A DNA stretch of 37,619 bases from Chlorobiota bacterium (GTDB lineage Bacteria > Bacteroidota > Bacteroidia > JAADEI01), in contig JAADEI010000019.1 of assembly GCA_013153515.1 (NCBI GenBank), positions 1 to 37,619 on the forward strand, read 5' to 3'. Made by a program: the position numbers and the translations under genes. Positions 8,931-17,859 of this stretch are shown piece by piece. Below the pieces are notes generated by a model. That model saw only the letters and a program-made list of their open reading frames with translations. It searched no databases and was not told the DNA's origin. How positions within the stretch are numbered: position 1 is the first letter of the stretch; each line of letters starts with the position of its first letter.

Positions 8931-9533
8931 ATGGACGGCAATTCAGTAATTAAAAGGCTTGAAAAGGTATATAGGAAGCTATCAGTAAAGTTTCCATACC
9001 CCCAAATTTTATGGGATAAAATTTTTTATGAGCCAAACGATTTAGTGGAGGCATTTAAAGAGCGTGCCTCCCAAACCGGTATTGGCGTTGAGGTTTTCAG
9101 AAGTATGGATAAGTTAGAACATCGGCTAAAAGATATATTTGCTACTTATGGGAGAGTGTGGGTCTGTAATAGGCTTAGGGACTACATATTGGGAAACGAA
9201 ATTCTTGATAGTAAGTCTGTTGTTAACAATCAATGGGATGCGGATGTGGGGATTTCCCTCTGTAGGGCATTGATTGCACGAACAGGCTCCATAATCCTTG
9301 ATTCCTCCCTAAGCAGACAGGCTGGACTAATCACTCCCCAACACTTTGTAATAGCAACTAAAAAGCAGATATACCCTGATTTGCACAACTATTTTGAAGC
9401 GGTTAGCCAAGAAGAAACATTACCTTCCTCCATTAGCATTATCTCCGGACCAAGTAGGACGGCAGACATTGAGAAGAAGCTAGTTAAGGGAGCTCATGGA
9501 CCAGCATCTGTAACGGTTCTTTTAATGCTTTGA
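8931..9533 (+). CDS. LUD-domain protein (LutC/YkgG-like)
   Basis: A 200-residue soluble protein with the LUD (lactate utilisation) fold seen in LutB/LutC. The supporting segment runs from DVGISLCRALIARTGSIILDSS through GLITPQHFVIATKKQIYPDL to SIISGPSRTADIEKKLVKGAHGP. The last part is the family signature near the C-terminus. LutC works with LutA and LutB to oxidise L-lactate, but neither is nearby. Stand-alone LUD genes directly behind ftsH are common in Bacteroidota and their role is not established. The gene is 6 nt behind ftsH. In relatives cdsA often follows, but here a T9SS exoprotein with its own promoter follows instead. Confidence 0.9.
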   Translation: MDGNSVIKRLEKVYRKLSVKFPYPQILWDKIFYEPNDLVEAFKERASQTGIGVEVFRSMDKLEHRLKDIFATYGRVWVCNRLRDYILGNEILDSKSVVNNQWDADVGISLCRALIARTGSIILDSSLSRQAGLITPQHFVIATKKQIYPDLHNYFEAVSQEETLPSSISIISGPSRTADIEKKLVKGAHGPASVTVLLML

Positions 9534-9551
9534 TAGAAAATAGTGAAATTG

Positions 9552-9582
9552 TTGGAGTGTTGCTTTTTTTAACGTATATTTG
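9552..9582 (+). promoter_or_regulatory. Bacteroidota-type promoter for the M43 metalloprotease gene
   Basis: A -7 box TATATTTG (9575-9582) matches TAnnTTTG perfectly. A TTGG -33-like element (9552-9555) lies 19 nt upstream, in the usual spacing range. The box ends 16 nt before ATG 9599. It separates the exoprotein gene from the rsfS-ftsH-LUD group. Confidence 0.6.
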
Positions 9583-9598
9583 CAAAAAGTGAATTAAA

Positions 9599-11719
9599 AT
9601 GAAGGGTCTTTCTTGCCTTTTCTGGAAAATAATTGGTTTAATGATTATATGGACGATGCTATTTCTATTTAATGCTTTAGCTCAGGACTCCCAGCTCGTT
9701 AGATGTGGAACTACAATCCATAACATTACTGAGGAGCAACGAGAATATCTGAAACAACTTGATCAGGCAGTGGCAGAATACATATCACAGAATTTTTTGA
9801 GAAACTCAAACTTGAACTCCCTACCCGTCATAACCATACCTGTGGTAGTCCATGTGTTGTATAGCTCACCTCAAGAAAATGTCTCTGATAATCTCATCAA
9901 AGCCCTTATTGATACGATGAATAAAGATTTTATGTCCAATCGCCCCGAAGTGCTTGGAAAAATTGACCCAATGTTTAGACATTTGGTTGGCAATCCAAGA
10001 ATTCAATTCTGCCTAGCTAGTGTTGATCCAAGTGGAAATCCTACAAACGGAATTGTGAGAGTGCAAGCATCATCTTCTTGCTATAATCACAATAATTCCA
10101 TGAAATTGGAATCACCACCATGGGATCCGTCACGCTATCTCAATTTATGGCTCGTTGATTTCTGTTCCAACTTGCTGGGATTCGCTACATTTCCAGGAGA
10201 ACCATCTAGCACTGATGGGATTGTTATGGACTATAGGACCCTTCCCGGTGGAGCATATACCTCATTTAATGAAGGCAGAACTATAGCGCATGAAATCGGT
10301 CATTGGATGGGGCTCTACCATATCTGGGGGGATGGTGATTGCACACGAGATGATGGGGTTGGCGACACTCCTCCTGCAACCGACCCTCAATATAACTGTC
10401 CGACGGCACCAATGCCTCAATGTAACTTCCCAGATAGAATGGTTGAAAACTATATGGACTATTCTAAAGATGCTTGTCTTTTAATGTTCACTAAGGGGCA
10501 AGCCTTAAGAATGAGAGCCGTTATGGAATTGGACACAAGGCGTTCCCAATTGAAGTATTCAAACGGATGTGCCACACCAGGAACTTATGATTTGGCAATT
10601 GTTGCCCTTAAAGAAAAGATGTATCCAGATCACACTACTATTCATTTATGTAATTATAAAGCCGAGCCTGTTTTAACCGTAAAAAACATCGGCGCTGCTC
10701 AAAGCCCATCCTCTATAATTGTATGTTCTGCCGGTGGGAAGACAACCACATTCAATCTGCCCGCTCTAAATCCCAATCAACAGGTCAACGTTACCATGCC
10801 CTCAATTAATCTTCCTGAGGGCACCTATGAAATAGTTTGTACTGTTCAATCCAATGATCAAACTCAACACAATAACACAATGAAATATAGGGTCACCACT
10901 CCAGTGTCTTGCTCTTATATTGAAGACTTTGAAACTGCCGAATATCCATCAGTAACACTTCACCTTGATAGCGTTTTAGAATGGTGGACTTATCAATGGG
11001 TTTTGAGTCCCCGAAATGACATCGTTGGTTCGGATGGTGACCCTACAATAGCATTTATGTTCCCCGCATATTGGGCCGCCTCAGGACAAACAAGCACATT
11101 TAAAACACCATTTATATTCTTAAGTCCCACCACTACAAATGTTACGTTGTCTTTTGACGTGGCTTATGCACCCTATAACACATTGAGTAATGAGGTCTTG
11201 GAAGTTTATGTTGTTGATTTTTGTGGCTTGAACACCACTAGGGTGGGAAGATGGACAGGCCAACAATTGGCAACTGCCCCAGGCACCTCAAATGAATGGT
11301 ATCCAACAAGTTCGTCACATTGGAACACAATCAATAATGTTGATTTGACACAGTTCAAAGGCAAAACGATAGCTATCGCATTTAAAGCCACTAGTGCAAA
11401 AGGAAATAACATTTATATTGATAACATTCGTGTCCAATCGAACAACTGTGAACCTTTCGTTGCTACCCCCATCTCAACATCTACACCACAACATGTCTCA
11501 ATAGTCCCCTCAGGATTCATATGGAACGGCACAGTCACAGAAATTAAAATTACTATCTATGAACTTTCCGGGAAACATATTTTAACTAAAAAAGAAATCC
11601 TCAGAAAAGGACAGAAAATAGTTTTTAATGAGTTGCAACAGGGAGTCTATCTGCTTCATCTTTCCGACGCTAATTCTCAAAAAAACTTTGGAATACACAA
11701 ACTTACAGTTGTACAATGA
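9599..11719 (+). CDS. Secreted M43 (cytophagalysin/pappalysin-like) metalloprotease with T9SS sorting domain
   Basis: A 706-residue protein with a signal peptide ending near ALAQ (about residue 29). A pro-region follows that contains the RCGT cysteine motif common in this family. The catalytic domain has HEIGHWMGLYH (H231, E232, H235, H241), the extended metzincin zinc site, followed by the GDGDCTRDDGVGDTPP loop and the Met-turn YMDY (285-288). Residues of about 335-440 look like a CARDB/Ig-like domain. Residues of about 445-620 look like a jelly-roll (MAM/cleaved-adhesin-like) domain ending in NIYIDNIRVQ. The last 75 or so residues, with QGVYLLHLSD and a lysine near the end, fit a type A T9SS C-terminal domain. 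It is probably exported across the outer membrane and released or surface-anchored. The substrate is unknown. Confidence 0.93.
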   Translation: MKGLSCLFWKIIGLMIIWTMLFLFNALAQDSQLVRCGTTIHNITEEQREYLKQLDQAVAEYISQNFLRNSNLNSLPVITIPVVVHVLYSSPQENVSDNLIKALIDTMNKDFMSNRPEVLGKIDPMFRHLVGNPRIQFCLASVDPSGNPTNGIVRVQASSSCYNHNNSMKLESPPWDPSRYLNLWLVDFCSNLLGFATFPGEPSSTDGIVMDYRTLPGGAYTSFNEGRTIAHEIGHWMGLYHIWGDGDCTRDDGVGDTPPATDPQYNCPTAPMPQCNFPDRMVENYMDYSKDACLLMFTKGQALRMRAVMELDTRRSQLKYSNGCATPGTYDLAIVALKEKMYPDHTTIHLCNYKAEPVLTVKNIGAAQSPSSIIVCSAGGKTTTFNLPALNPNQQVNVTMPSINLPEGTYEIVCTVQSNDQTQHNNTMKYRVTTPVSCSYIEDFETAEYPSVTLHLDSVLEWWTYQWVLSPRNDIVGSDGDPTIAFMFPAYWAASGQTSTFKTPFIFLSPTTTNVTLSFDVAYAPYNTLSNEVLEVYVVDFCGLNTTRVGRWTGQQLATAPGTSNEWYPTSSSHWNTINNVDLTQFKGKTIAIAFKATSAKGNNIYIDNIRVQSNNCEPFVATPISTSTPQHVSIVPSGFIWNGTVTEIKITIYELSGKHILTKKEILRKGQKIVFNELQQGVYLLHLSDANSQKNFGIHKLTVVQ

Positions 11720-11727
11720 CTAGACCG

Positions 11728-11759
11728 TTTGGCGGTTAAAAATTTTTGTCTTAACTTCG
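11728..11759 (+). promoter_or_regulatory. Candidate promoter for the 1702-residue T9SS protein
   Basis: A TTTG (11728-11731) is followed after 20 nt by TAACTTCG (11752-11759), a one-mismatch match to TAnnTTTG. The box ends 37 nt before ATG 11797, and the 77 nt gap to the protease gene has no clear terminator. Readthrough from the protease gene is therefore also possible. Confidence 0.45.
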
Positions 11760-11796
11760 TAGAGAGGAAAAGAATACACACAAAAATTAAGGCGCA

Positions 11797-14700
11797 ATGG
11801 TTAAGAGATTTTTAAAAATGGGGCTTTTAGTCGGAATGATAGCGATTAGCTTCGTCAGCTCAGCCCAATTCTATCATTTAAATGAAGACTTCAACAATGT
11901 TAACCCCGGTGAATTACCAGCAGAGTGGTACTTAGGTGACGGGGGAACAGTCGTGGATCAAACCCCACCACTTAATGAAGATTCCACGTGGACAGTCGTA
12001 ACAAAATATGGTACCAGTAATGATCTCGGTGATGGCAATTTCGTCTTTATTAGATATAACACCGGCGACACTCAGGACGATACTTTGTTTACCGATACAA
12101 TAGATCTTACCTCCTTCTCATTCTCTAACCTATTCTTGTCATTTAAGCACTACTTTAACTTCGGAAGTGCCCCGAATGCCGCATATGTTGGCATCAAATA
12201 CTTCGACGGCACAAACTGGACCCTAACATGGATAGATAGTTTTAAAACTGATGTGGGTGGATGGGGCACCAGTGCGGCACTGCAGTCTTACAACTTGAAT
12301 TCTTTTATCGGAACGGCTCAGAAACTAATGATTGTGTTTAGATATGTTGATAGTGATGATTGGTATTGGGCAATAGACCAGGTTCAAGTGATGTCATTTT
12401 ATGATCATGACCTCAGAGCAGCTTCAGTCGTTGATAGCGTCTCTGGACGTTGCCCCCTACCTAACGATACTCTTTACGCCATTATTTATAATTCAGGAAC
12501 TCAAATCCAAGACTTTTCTGTAAACCCCCTCACTATAACAATAGAATTGACAGATCCAAACTCAAACACGGTAACCAGAACCCAAACAATAAACACCGGC
12601 ACCATAACTCCAGGAAACAGTCAGGCCTTTGCAGTAGCACCTTTTGATTTAACTGTAGGAGGAACATATAATTATAAAATGTATATAACATATACCCTCG
12701 ACCAAAACAACGCTAATGATACCATCGCTAACTCCTTCAATATAGACGTATATTCTCTACCCGAACAAGTTGACTTCACTGGATATGATGGAACTAACTT
12801 ATCCACTCTATTTCCTGCTTGGGATGAGGCAAGTGGTTCCGTATGGGGAGGATATACAGTTGGAAATACATGGGGCTTGGTGAGTGATGAATGGGCTAAC
12901 GACCCCGCACATCCCAATGATACTTCTATTAGAAGAAACTTTTTCGGAACTAGTGACCAATACATGATTATTAGCAAACCTTTTGCAGTTACTTCCACTC
13001 AAGATATTCGGTTTTCATTTGATTATGTGTCTACCGATTATACAGGCACAGCCCTTACAGATGCTTATAACAGCGATGACTCTGTAATAGTATACTATTC
13101 GACTAATTGTGGTGCTAGTTGGAATGTTCTTGGCGTTTTAGATTCGTCGTTATTGCAATCGGCGGTTCATCCCAATGGGAGCAAGTTTTCATCTATCGTG
13201 CCAAATACTTCTTTTGTATCATTTGCGATTTACATGAGGGAGAGTGCAACGAATCCTAACAGTCGCGACATAAACTTCTATGTTGACAACATCAATATTG
13301 ACCTTGTGTATTCAAATGATTTAACTGTTTCTAATGTGAGGGTTGGGACAGTTCAGGGATGCCCGTCAAACAGTGATACTGTTGAAGTTACGATAACGAA
13401 TGTTGGCTCATCGGACCAGACCTTTGGGGATGCGGTAGGAGACACGCTATATGTGTATGTAGTGATTGATGGTGTCAACACTGGGACACAGACCTTGGTT
13501 GACACGGTTGCGACAGGCACGCTATTAGCCGATTCCAGTTTGATTGTGAAGATTGCTCCTGTCAATTTCATGGCTGTGGATACATATAGCGTTACGGCAT
13601 ATCTGGTTTGGGCTCTGGATCAAAACAACGCAAATGATTCATTAGCATTACCAGTTACTAGGGTTGTGTATTATGGAAGCCTACCCGAACAAGTTGACTT
13701 TACTGGATATAATGGAAGCAACCTACCCGATCTATTTCCTGCCTGGGACGAGGCAACAGGTTCCATATGGGGAGGATATACAGTTGGTAATAATTGGGGG
13801 TTAGTGAGGGATGATTGGGCTAACGACCCCACACATCCCAATGGGGAATCTGTAAGAAGGAACTTTTTCGGGACCGATGGTAAATTTATGCTAATTAGCG
13901 AGCCCTTTGCCGTTACTTCCACTCAGGATATTCGGTTTTCGTTTGATTATGTGTCTACCGATTATACAGGCACAGCCCTTACAGATGCTTACAACAGAGA
14001 TGACTCTGTAATAGTATACTATTCGACTAATTGTGGGGTTAGTTGGAATGTTCTTGGCGTTTTAGATTCGTCGTTATTGCAATCGGCGGTTCATCCCGAT
14101 GGAAGCAAGTTTTCATCTATCGTGCCTAACACTTCTTTTGTATCATTTGCGATTTACATGAGGGAGAGCGCAACGGATTCTAATAATCGTGATATAAACT
14201 TCTATGTTGACAACATCAATATTGACCTTGTGTATTCAAATGATTTAACTGTTTCCAGTGTGAGGGTTGGAATGGTTCAGGGATGCCCGTCAAACAGTGA
14301 TACTGTTGAAGTTACAATAACGAATGTTGGAGCGTTGGATCAGACCTTTGGGGATGCAATAGGAGACACGTTATATGTGTATGTAGTGGTTGATGGTGTC
14401 AACACTGGGACACAGACCTTGGTTGACACAGTTACGACAGGCACGCTATTAGCCGATTCCAGTTTGATTGTGAAGATTGCTCCTGTCAATTTCATGGCTG
14501 CGGATACATATAGCGTTACGGCATATCTGGTTTGGGCTCTGGATCAAAACAATGCAAACGATACACTCATCTTGCCTTCTGCTAAGGTGGTCTATTATGC
14601 TAATATGCCTCAACGAGTTGATTTCACAGGATATGATGGTTCCAACCTCTCAACAGTGTTTCCCGGATGGGAAGAAGCGGATGGCATTCCTTCTTCTTAT

Positions 14701-16905
14701 ACAATTACTGATGCTTCTTGGACAGACGATACATGGGCAAACATTAATGGACATCCCAATGGTACGGCTATTAAATATAACATGTGGTCTTCTGGATATA
14801 AATCTATAATGTTTATTAGTCCATTGATTAATGTTCCTGCAAATAATGACCTCACATTTACCTTTGATAATGTGATTGTTGATTGGGGGCAATCAACACT
14901 AGCTGACACTTTGAATGGCGAAGATTCCATAATTGTCTATTATACTACTGATTGCGGTATATCTTGGACACCTATTTATTCACTTGATTCTACTAATGCC
15001 TTTATGGCTGCCGGTCCAGATGGTTATAATGCTAATTATCTTATCAGTAACACAGGTTTCAACTTTATCCAATTTGCTTTCAGGGCAGTGCGTGGAACCA
15101 CAAACAATACAGGTAGGGATATAGACATTATGTTTGATAACATTAATATTGATACAACTAAGAATGATATAGCAGTTACAGACATAACTATCGCAGATAA
15201 TAATCCATGCCCAAGTGAAGATTCAATTTTTGTAACTGTTAAGAATGTTGGCGGATTGCCAGCCGATTTAGGTTCTAATAACCTAACTATTACAGTTGAT
15301 GTTTCTGGTCCCGCTACAGGTAGCTATTCTATAACAATAGGGGGTGATACTTTATTGTTTGCCCAAGACACCACAGTATTTGTTGGTGCATTTGATTTCT
15401 CCCAAGCAGGAGGGGTCTATCAAATCACTGCATATATAACATGGTCACCTGACGGCGACGCAGTTAATGACACTCTTGCAAAAGAGGTGTACAACGCTCT
15501 GAATACAGTTGCTTCAACACAGGTTGATTTCAATAGCTGGGACGGCACACCCCTCAACCTCTTCCTTAACTATGACTTTTGGTGGGAAAATGAGGACCTT
15601 GCCAATGATAACTCTTGGGAAGCAGAGGATTGGGCAAATATGTCCGGAACCCCGAATGACACCTCCGCTGAATTTGAATTCTGGGGCTCCTTTGGTTTTG
15701 ATATAGCGGTAATTGGTAGCCCATTTATTTCAACAAATAACTATAACTCTTTATATTTCGGATATGATGTTGCGTTAACAGATCGTTGGGGCCCAACTAA
15801 TGACTCAATGGACATAGCAGATACAGTCTTCGTCGCCTTCTCTAACGATTGTGGTGCGACATGGTCACTGATCACTCTATATTCCCGTGGCAATGAACCT
15901 GATTCCGCAGGACGCAGAGAGGAATTTGTTATTCCAACTACAGGCACTCAATATGTACAGTTCCTCTTCGTCGCTAAGGATCTTGATCACTCTGGAGCAG
16001 GGTCTTATTCTTTCTACTTAGATAATATCAATGTAGCATATTATGATGTTGCAACCTCAACTATAACAACTGTTCCGCCTAATTATGCATGCGAAAATCA
16101 AAATGTTGATGTTTCGGTAGAGGTGCTTAATAATAGCACTTCCACCGTGGACTCCCTTTTCTATACAGCAACCGCCTATTATAATGGCACCCCTATAGCC
16201 TCTGCTTCCGGTAATATGCCCTTAACTATAGCTTCCGGGGCAATAGCTACGCTTAATAATATCTTATCTTTCACAATGCCGGATACAGGTTCTGTTGATA
16301 TTATGGTTGTGACCAGGAGCTTCCCGGTTGACTTCAATGGCTCTAACGATACTTTGTGGTTGACTGTAGAAGCAGCTTATGTAAATGCAACCTTAAGCTT
16401 GCCTGATACGGCATATTCAGGAACACCAACCTCAGTGTTGGTATCTATCGCTCAATATGGCACTACCTATGACGACATAATCTGGAACTTTGGACCTAAT
16501 GCTACACCTCAAACAGCCTCCGGAACAGGACCGTTCTCTGTGGCATGGAATGTAACAACATCACAATATGAACAGGTTACTGTTACTATCTACTCCTGTA
16601 ACTATGGCGATACACTTGTATTGTATGATTCAGTGTTTGTCGTAGTACCATCCGGTGTTGAGAATGCCCAATTGGGCAACCTGATGGTATTGCAAGATGG
16701 CGAGAGGGTAACCCTGAAAGTTATTGAAGGAGAAGGGATTACTAAAGCCATTATCAGGGATATATCAGGTAAGGAACTCTTCGCCAGGGATTATAGGAGT
16801 GCTAAACAGATCACCATCAATATGAAAGGCTATCCGGCTGGTATATATATGCTGAACATTGTCAGTGGCGACAAAGAAAGAACCATAAGAATCATCAAGG
16901 ATTAA
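11797..16905 (+). CDS. Giant repetitive T9SS surface/secreted protein (adhesin-like)
   Basis: A 1702-residue protein with a signal peptide ending at SSAQ (about residue 24). The N-terminal jelly-roll-like domain starts with LNEDFNNVNPGELPAEWYLGD and is followed by a CARDB/Ig-like domain ending near LDQNNANDTI. Four units then follow, starting near residues 321, 629, 937 and 1239. Each joins a jelly-roll domain (VDFTGYDGSNL, then FPAWDEA, then RDINFYVDNINID) to a CARDB-like domain (NDLTVSNVRVG, then VEVTITNVG, then WALDQNNAND). A Thr/Ser-rich Ig-like stretch and a T9SS type A sorting domain (about 1620-1702, KGYPAGIYMLNIVSGDKERTIRI) finish the protein. No catalytic motif is visible. Domain types suggest adhesion, gliding/biofilm matrix or glycan binding. 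It is followed by a strong terminator. Confidence 0.92.
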   Translation: MVKRFLKMGLLVGMIAISFVSSAQFYHLNEDFNNVNPGELPAEWYLGDGGTVVDQTPPLNEDSTWTVVTKYGTSNDLGDGNFVFIRYNTGDTQDDTLFTDTIDLTSFSFSNLFLSFKHYFNFGSAPNAAYVGIKYFDGTNWTLTWIDSFKTDVGGWGTSAALQSYNLNSFIGTAQKLMIVFRYVDSDDWYWAIDQVQVMSFYDHDLRAASVVDSVSGRCPLPNDTLYAIIYNSGTQIQDFSVNPLTITIELTDPNSNTVTRTQTINTGTITPGNSQAFAVAPFDLTVGGTYNYKMYITYTLDQNNANDTIANSFNIDVYSLPEQVDFTGYDGTNLSTLFPAWDEASGSVWGGYTVGNTWGLVSDEWANDPAHPNDTSIRRNFFGTSDQYMIISKPFAVTSTQDIRFSFDYVSTDYTGTALTDAYNSDDSVIVYYSTNCGASWNVLGVLDSSLLQSAVHPNGSKFSSIVPNTSFVSFAIYMRESATNPNSRDINFYVDNINIDLVYSNDLTVSNVRVGTVQGCPSNSDTVEVTITNVGSSDQTFGDAVGDTLYVYVVIDGVNTGTQTLVDTVATGTLLADSSLIVKIAPVNFMAVDTYSVTAYLVWALDQNNANDSLALPVTRVVYYGSLPEQVDFTGYNGSNLPDLFPAWDEATGSIWGGYTVGNNWGLVRDDWANDPTHPNGESVRRNFFGTDGKFMLISEPFAVTSTQDIRFSFDYVSTDYTGTALTDAYNRDDSVIVYYSTNCGVSWNVLGVLDSSLLQSAVHPDGSKFSSIVPNTSFVSFAIYMRESATDSNNRDINFYVDNINIDLVYSNDLTVSSVRVGMVQGCPSNSDTVEVTITNVGALDQTFGDAIGDTLYVYVVVDGVNTGTQTLVDTVTTGTLLADSSLIVKIAPVNFMAADTYSVTAYLVWALDQNNANDTLILPSAKVVYYANMPQRVDFTGYDGSNLSTVFPGWEEADGIPSSYTITDASWTDDTWANINGHPNGTAIKYNMWSSGYKSIMFISPLINVPANNDLTFTFDNVIVDWGQSTLADTLNGEDSIIVYYTTDCGISWTPIYSLDSTNAFMAAGPDGYNANYLISNTGFNFIQFAFRAVRGTTNNTGRDIDIMFDNINIDTTKNDIAVTDITIADNNPCPSEDSIFVTVKNVGGLPADLGSNNLTITVDVSGPATGSYSITIGGDTLLFAQDTTVFVGAFDFSQAGGVYQITAYITWSPDGDAVNDTLAKEVYNALNTVASTQVDFNSWDGTPLNLFLNYDFWWENEDLANDNSWEAEDWANMSGTPNDTSAEFEFWGSFGFDIAVIGSPFISTNNYNSLYFGYDVALTDRWGPTNDSMDIADTVFVAFSNDCGATWSLITLYSRGNEPDSAGRREEFVIPTTGTQYVQFLFVAKDLDHSGAGSYSFYLDNINVAYYDVATSTITTVPPNYACENQNVDVSVEVLNNSTSTVDSLFYTATAYYNGTPIASASGNMPLTIASGAIATLNNILSFTMPDTGSVDIMVVTRSFPVDFNGSNDTLWLTVEAAYVNATLSLPDTAYSGTPTSVLVSIAQYGTTYDDIIWNFGPNATPQTASGTGPFSVAWNVTTSQYEQVTVTIYSCNYGDTLVLYDSVFVVVPSGVENAQLGNLMVLQDGERVTLKVIEGEGITKAIIRDISGKELFARDYRSAKQITINMKGYPAGIYMLNIVSGDKERTIRIIKD
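12757..13680 (+). repeat. In-frame coding repeat, unit 1 (924 bp)
   Basis: First 308-codon unit of the giant T9SS protein, starting at LPEQVDFTGYDG. Its distal two thirds are nearly identical to unit 2 at DNA level: 13021-13620 against 13945-14544 shows about 33 mismatches in 600 nt by hand count. Its first roughly 230 nt are much less similar. Confidence 0.9.
13681..14604 (+). repeat. In-frame coding repeat, unit 2 (924 bp)
   Basis: Second unit, exactly 924 bp after unit 1 and starting with the same CTACCCGAACAAGTTGACTT. It is the closest relative of unit 1. The last roughly 50 nt diverge sharply and resemble neither unit 1 nor unit 3 closely. Confidence 0.9.
14605..15510 (+). repeat. In-frame coding repeat, unit 3 (diverged)
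   Basis: Third unit of about 302 codons, starting MPQRVDFTGYDGSNLSTVFPGW. It keeps the same domain order and the DIDIMFDNINID end of the jelly roll, but is clearly diverged in protein and DNA from units 1 and 2. Confidence 0.8.
15511..16390 (+). repeat. In-frame coding repeat, unit 4 (most diverged)
   Basis: Fourth unit, starting ASTQVDFNSWDG. It keeps the tryptophan- and asparagine-rich start, the YSFYLDNINVAYYD jelly-roll end and a CARDB-like second half. It is recognisable at protein level only, and its right boundary is approximate. Confidence 0.65.
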
Positions 16906-16947
16906 TCAATAACTTAGCCACTTGATTCAAATAGGATTTTTGTTTGG

Positions 16948-16975
16948 AAGGGGTCCCCTATTGGGACCCCTTTTT
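16948..16975 (+). terminator. Rho-independent terminator after the giant T9SS gene
   Basis: A perfect 10-bp stem (16948-16957 with 16963-16972, AAGGGGTCCC / GGGACCCCTT) closes a 5-nt loop (CTATT) and runs into five T (16971-16975). It starts 43 nt after the stop codon. This is the strongest terminator in the window. Confidence 0.92.
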
Positions 16976-17040
16976 CATTTTAATAAAAACATAAAGTCGC
17001 CCCAAGTTTTTTATTAGGTTTTTGGTTTTCTTTTCTACTT

Positions 17041-17220
17041 TGTGTTCTGTGGTTTGAAGCAGGAATCATCACAACCTTTAATTCAGAAAAGTTTAAAATT
17101 TATAAAATTGATGAGTTTTATTATATAAGGCATTCTGGTGGAGACGGTGCAGGTGCCTATGATATTACTTGTGTTATAAAAGACGGTAAAATTGTGCAAA
17201 GATTAGTTGACATTATTTAA
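17041..17220 (+). pseudogene. Orphan C-terminal coding fragment without a start codon
   Basis: The 297 nt between the terminator and the next gene are not empty. One plus-strand frame is open from 16987 to TAA 17218-17220. Its end reads like real protein: FKIYKIDEFYYIRHSGGDGA, then GAYDITCVIKDGK, then IVQRLVDII. There is no ATG, GTG or TTG in a useful place in this frame and no candidate signal upstream, so it looks like the tail of a gene whose 5' part is lost. I do not recognise the family. Its last 18 nt overlap the end of the convergent gene. A chance open frame is possible but the composition argues against it. Confidence 0.45.
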
Positions 17221-17856
17221 TAATAACCTAATCCACGCAAACAAGTATGTTACCAAGGCTACTAAATTAAAAACTGCGGAAGATATATAAGCGAACATTA
17301 AAAGCGGGCTGTCTGATACTTCATGTAGGGAAACAGTATAAGTAATGGCACTTAGCAGAAAGAAGGAACCTGAAAATTTAAATAAACTAATGTAAGTTTT
17401 TTCTGCCAAATGCGATAAGACCCAATATAAAGCCACTGCGGGAATTAAAATTTGAAACACGGAATTCAGAAGGCTATATTTAATCATTTGCCAGAAAAAT
17501 GTTTCGCCATAAGTTCCGAAGTTCCCTGTGCTATTGGTTGTTTGAGAAATGGCTTGATAGATAGGGAAGTATTCCCCCATTGACTCAGGCAGAAAGATGC
17601 CTGAAACCCACACGAAAACCCCTAATGCAACTGCCGTAACATAAATAATGACTTTGAAAAGCAAGGAATTGTCTTTCCAACCGATGGCAGGCAGTATAAA
17701 GCCCAACACAAACAGGAATGTTCCAGCAAGTCTCAAATATCCATAGGGAACGTTAGCATCATCGTGGAAATGATGCACATATAAAGCAACCAAAGTCAAT
17801 AAAATCCCAATTATGGAAGAACCAGCCCCCAAAACAACAAGCAGTTTTCTGTTCAT
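17203..17856 (-). CDS. Hypothetical membrane protein, about six TM segments
   Basis: A 217-residue protein with hydrophobic segments at roughly residues 5-27, 41-60, 67-89, 123-147, 157-175 and 186-210. A loop at about residues 90-120 holds GEYFPIYQAISQTTNSTGNFGTYGE. There are no catalytic motifs that I recognise. It starts 3 nt after the stop of the O-antigen ligase-like gene, so the two are almost certainly cotranscribed. A helper role in surface-polymer assembly is possible, but this is inference from position only. Confidence 0.8.
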   Translation of the reverse strand: MNRKLLVVLGAGSSIIGILLTLVALYVHHFHDDANVPYGYLRLAGTFLFVLGFILPAIGWKDNSLLFKVIIYVTAVALGVFVWVSGIFLPESMGEYFPIYQAISQTTNSTGNFGTYGETFFWQMIKYSLLNSVFQILIPAVALYWVLSHLAEKTYISLFKFSGSFFLLSAITYTVSLHEVSDSPLLMFAYISSAVFNLVALVTYLFAWIRLLLNNVN

Positions 17857-17859
17857 GGG

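Noticed and set aside
12757-15510. Regular repeats suggesting a CRISPR or satellite array
   Set aside because: The 924-bp period is a whole number of codons, the repeats are translated in frame, and unit ends match protein domain borders.
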